From Candidatus Sungbacteria bacterium RIFCSPHIGHO2_01_FULL_50_25 (GTDB lineage: Bacteria; Patescibacteriota; Minisyncoccia; Sungbacterales; HO2-52-23), in the NCBI GenBank assembly GCA_001822215.1, contig MHQD01000044.1:1-23362 (forward strand): a stretch of DNA of 23,362 nt, written 5' to 3'. Below are positions 21,803-23,362 of this stretch, one piece after another (the stretch's first letter is position 1; the number at the start of each line of letters is the position of its first letter). Below the pieces are notes generated by a model. That model was given only the letters and a program-made list of their open reading frames with translations, did no database searches and had not been told where the DNA came from. The translations under genes and the position numbers were made by a program.

Positions 21803-21910
21803 GGAGAAACGAAAAATGATACTTTTTGTTCAAGTTAATACGCATGCGGCTCATATGACCAGAGAGGGATACGCGTAACAGCGCAGAGTTTTGCTGGGAT
21901 CGTAGCGCGG

Positions 21911-21934
21911 CCGCTTGGATAAGCGGTTTTTTCA
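21911..21934 (+). terminator. Terminator-like hairpin inside the rRNA leader
   Basis: CCGCTT, a GGAT loop and AAGCGG are followed by TTTTTT. It looks like a complete intrinsic terminator about 100 bases after the predicted transcription start. Either it ends a short RNA from the rRNA promoter, or antitermination factors carry polymerase past it. Confidence 0.6.
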
Positions 21935-22053
21935 ATCTTTGTCCCGGAGGACGGGTCGCGCGCGGGGGTTATCTCAGTCATCGATTTTGGATGATTTGTC
22001 CGATTGATACGGACAAGCCATGCGGAATGGATGACTACGGAAGCAAAGGAAAG

Positions 22054-22065
22054 GACTTTTACAAT
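22054..22065 (+). promoter_or_regulatory. boxA-like antitermination site
   Basis: GACTTTTACAAT followed by TGAATAGGG resembles the rRNA boxA element (E. coli leader GCTCTTTAACAAT) and the ACAATTGAATAG motif that commonly precedes 23S genes. NusB/NusE would bind here to make polymerase resistant to termination. Confidence 0.6.
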
Positions 22066-22219
22066 TGAATAGGGTTAAAACGTCAAAATTAAAGACACAG
22101 AAAAAAATTGTATTTTCAATCCTGTATTATGCCCAGCGGTGGGTTAAGATGCGGGGTATCATTCGAGCTTTTTATCTCCGCCCGTTTACGAGGGCGGAGA
22201 GGGTGAAGTTTCGGATGGT

Positions 22220-23362
<1,143 letters not shown>

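Larger units (their letters stand above)
21809..22219 (+). other. 23S rRNA leader, no gene found
   Basis: This stretch between the promoter and the 23S 5' end holds no convincing ORF, no 16S rRNA and no tRNA that I can fold. It contains a terminator-like hairpin (21911-21934), a CCCG/CGGG hairpin near 21950, a boxA-like site (22054-22065) and a hairpin CTCCGCCC/GGGCGGAG (22176-22199) just before the 23S gene. It most likely is a transcribed leader used for antitermination and processing. Confidence 0.6.

Noticed and set aside
21809..22219. Possible tRNA or 16S fragment ahead of 23S
   Set aside because: I could not find a T-arm GTTCGA-type motif, a CCA-ending acceptor stem or any conserved 16S segment.

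Overview
The window reads as a chromosomal piece of a Candidate Phyla Radiation (Patescibacteria) bacterium, most likely from the Parcubacteria side. This is inferred from family content and rRNA form, not from a search. Pointers are: two long cysteine-pair (CxxC) repeat proteins of a type I know from Parcubacteria and Microgenomates, HerA/TraG-like ATPases of the CPR type, a sigma-region-4 plus HARE-HTH regulator, an EF-P with an arginine tip, DUF763, tightly packed and often overlapping genes, several starts without a Shine-Dalgarno site, and a 23S rRNA gene with extra hairpins.

Layout. 1-756: a small unknown ORF and a DUF4258-like gene interrupted in frame by a large palindrome. 866-3613: one tight operon of a phospholipid N-methyltransferase-like enzyme, a Cas4-like PD-(D/E)XK nuclease with four cysteines, an ABC ATPase and its ABC-2 permease. 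3633-5143: DUF763 and a pterin dehydratase. 5179-5403 (minus): a small membrane-anchored protein with its own promoter. 5528-7911: secD and secF, overlapping by 4 bp. 8061-9104: the sigma4/HARE-HTH regulator with its own promoter, structured leader and terminator. 9216-15597: a membrane-anchored protein resembling the N-terminal half of CPR HerA/TraG-like proteins, then CxxC protein 1, ATPase 1 and CxxC protein 2. 15656-16783: a nucleotidyltransferase and two small unknown genes. 16967-17614 (minus): a NYN-domain nuclease. 17743-20217: ATPase 2, carrying a zinc ribbon and a long charged tail, and a small multi-pass membrane protein. 20255-20860 (minus): efp. 21019-21702: a conserved-TM-helix (MscS-related) protein. 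21774 to the window end: a 23S rRNA operon with its own promoter, a boxA-like site and the first ~1.1 kb of the 23S gene. No 16S or tRNA gene lies upstream of it in the window.

The most interesting signals are: (1) a dispersed palindromic element (CCCCGTTA ... TAACGGGG) that lies in frame inside efp, forms the C-terminus and stop codon of the nucleotidyltransferase, and in a degenerate copy overlaps the start codon of the methyltransferase; (2) a different, larger in-frame palindrome inside the DUF4258-like gene; (3) the alternating set of two CxxC-repeat paralogues and two HerA-like ATPases, which may form one envelope or DNA-handling system; (4) a 23S gene transcribed apart from 16S, with several hairpin insertions.
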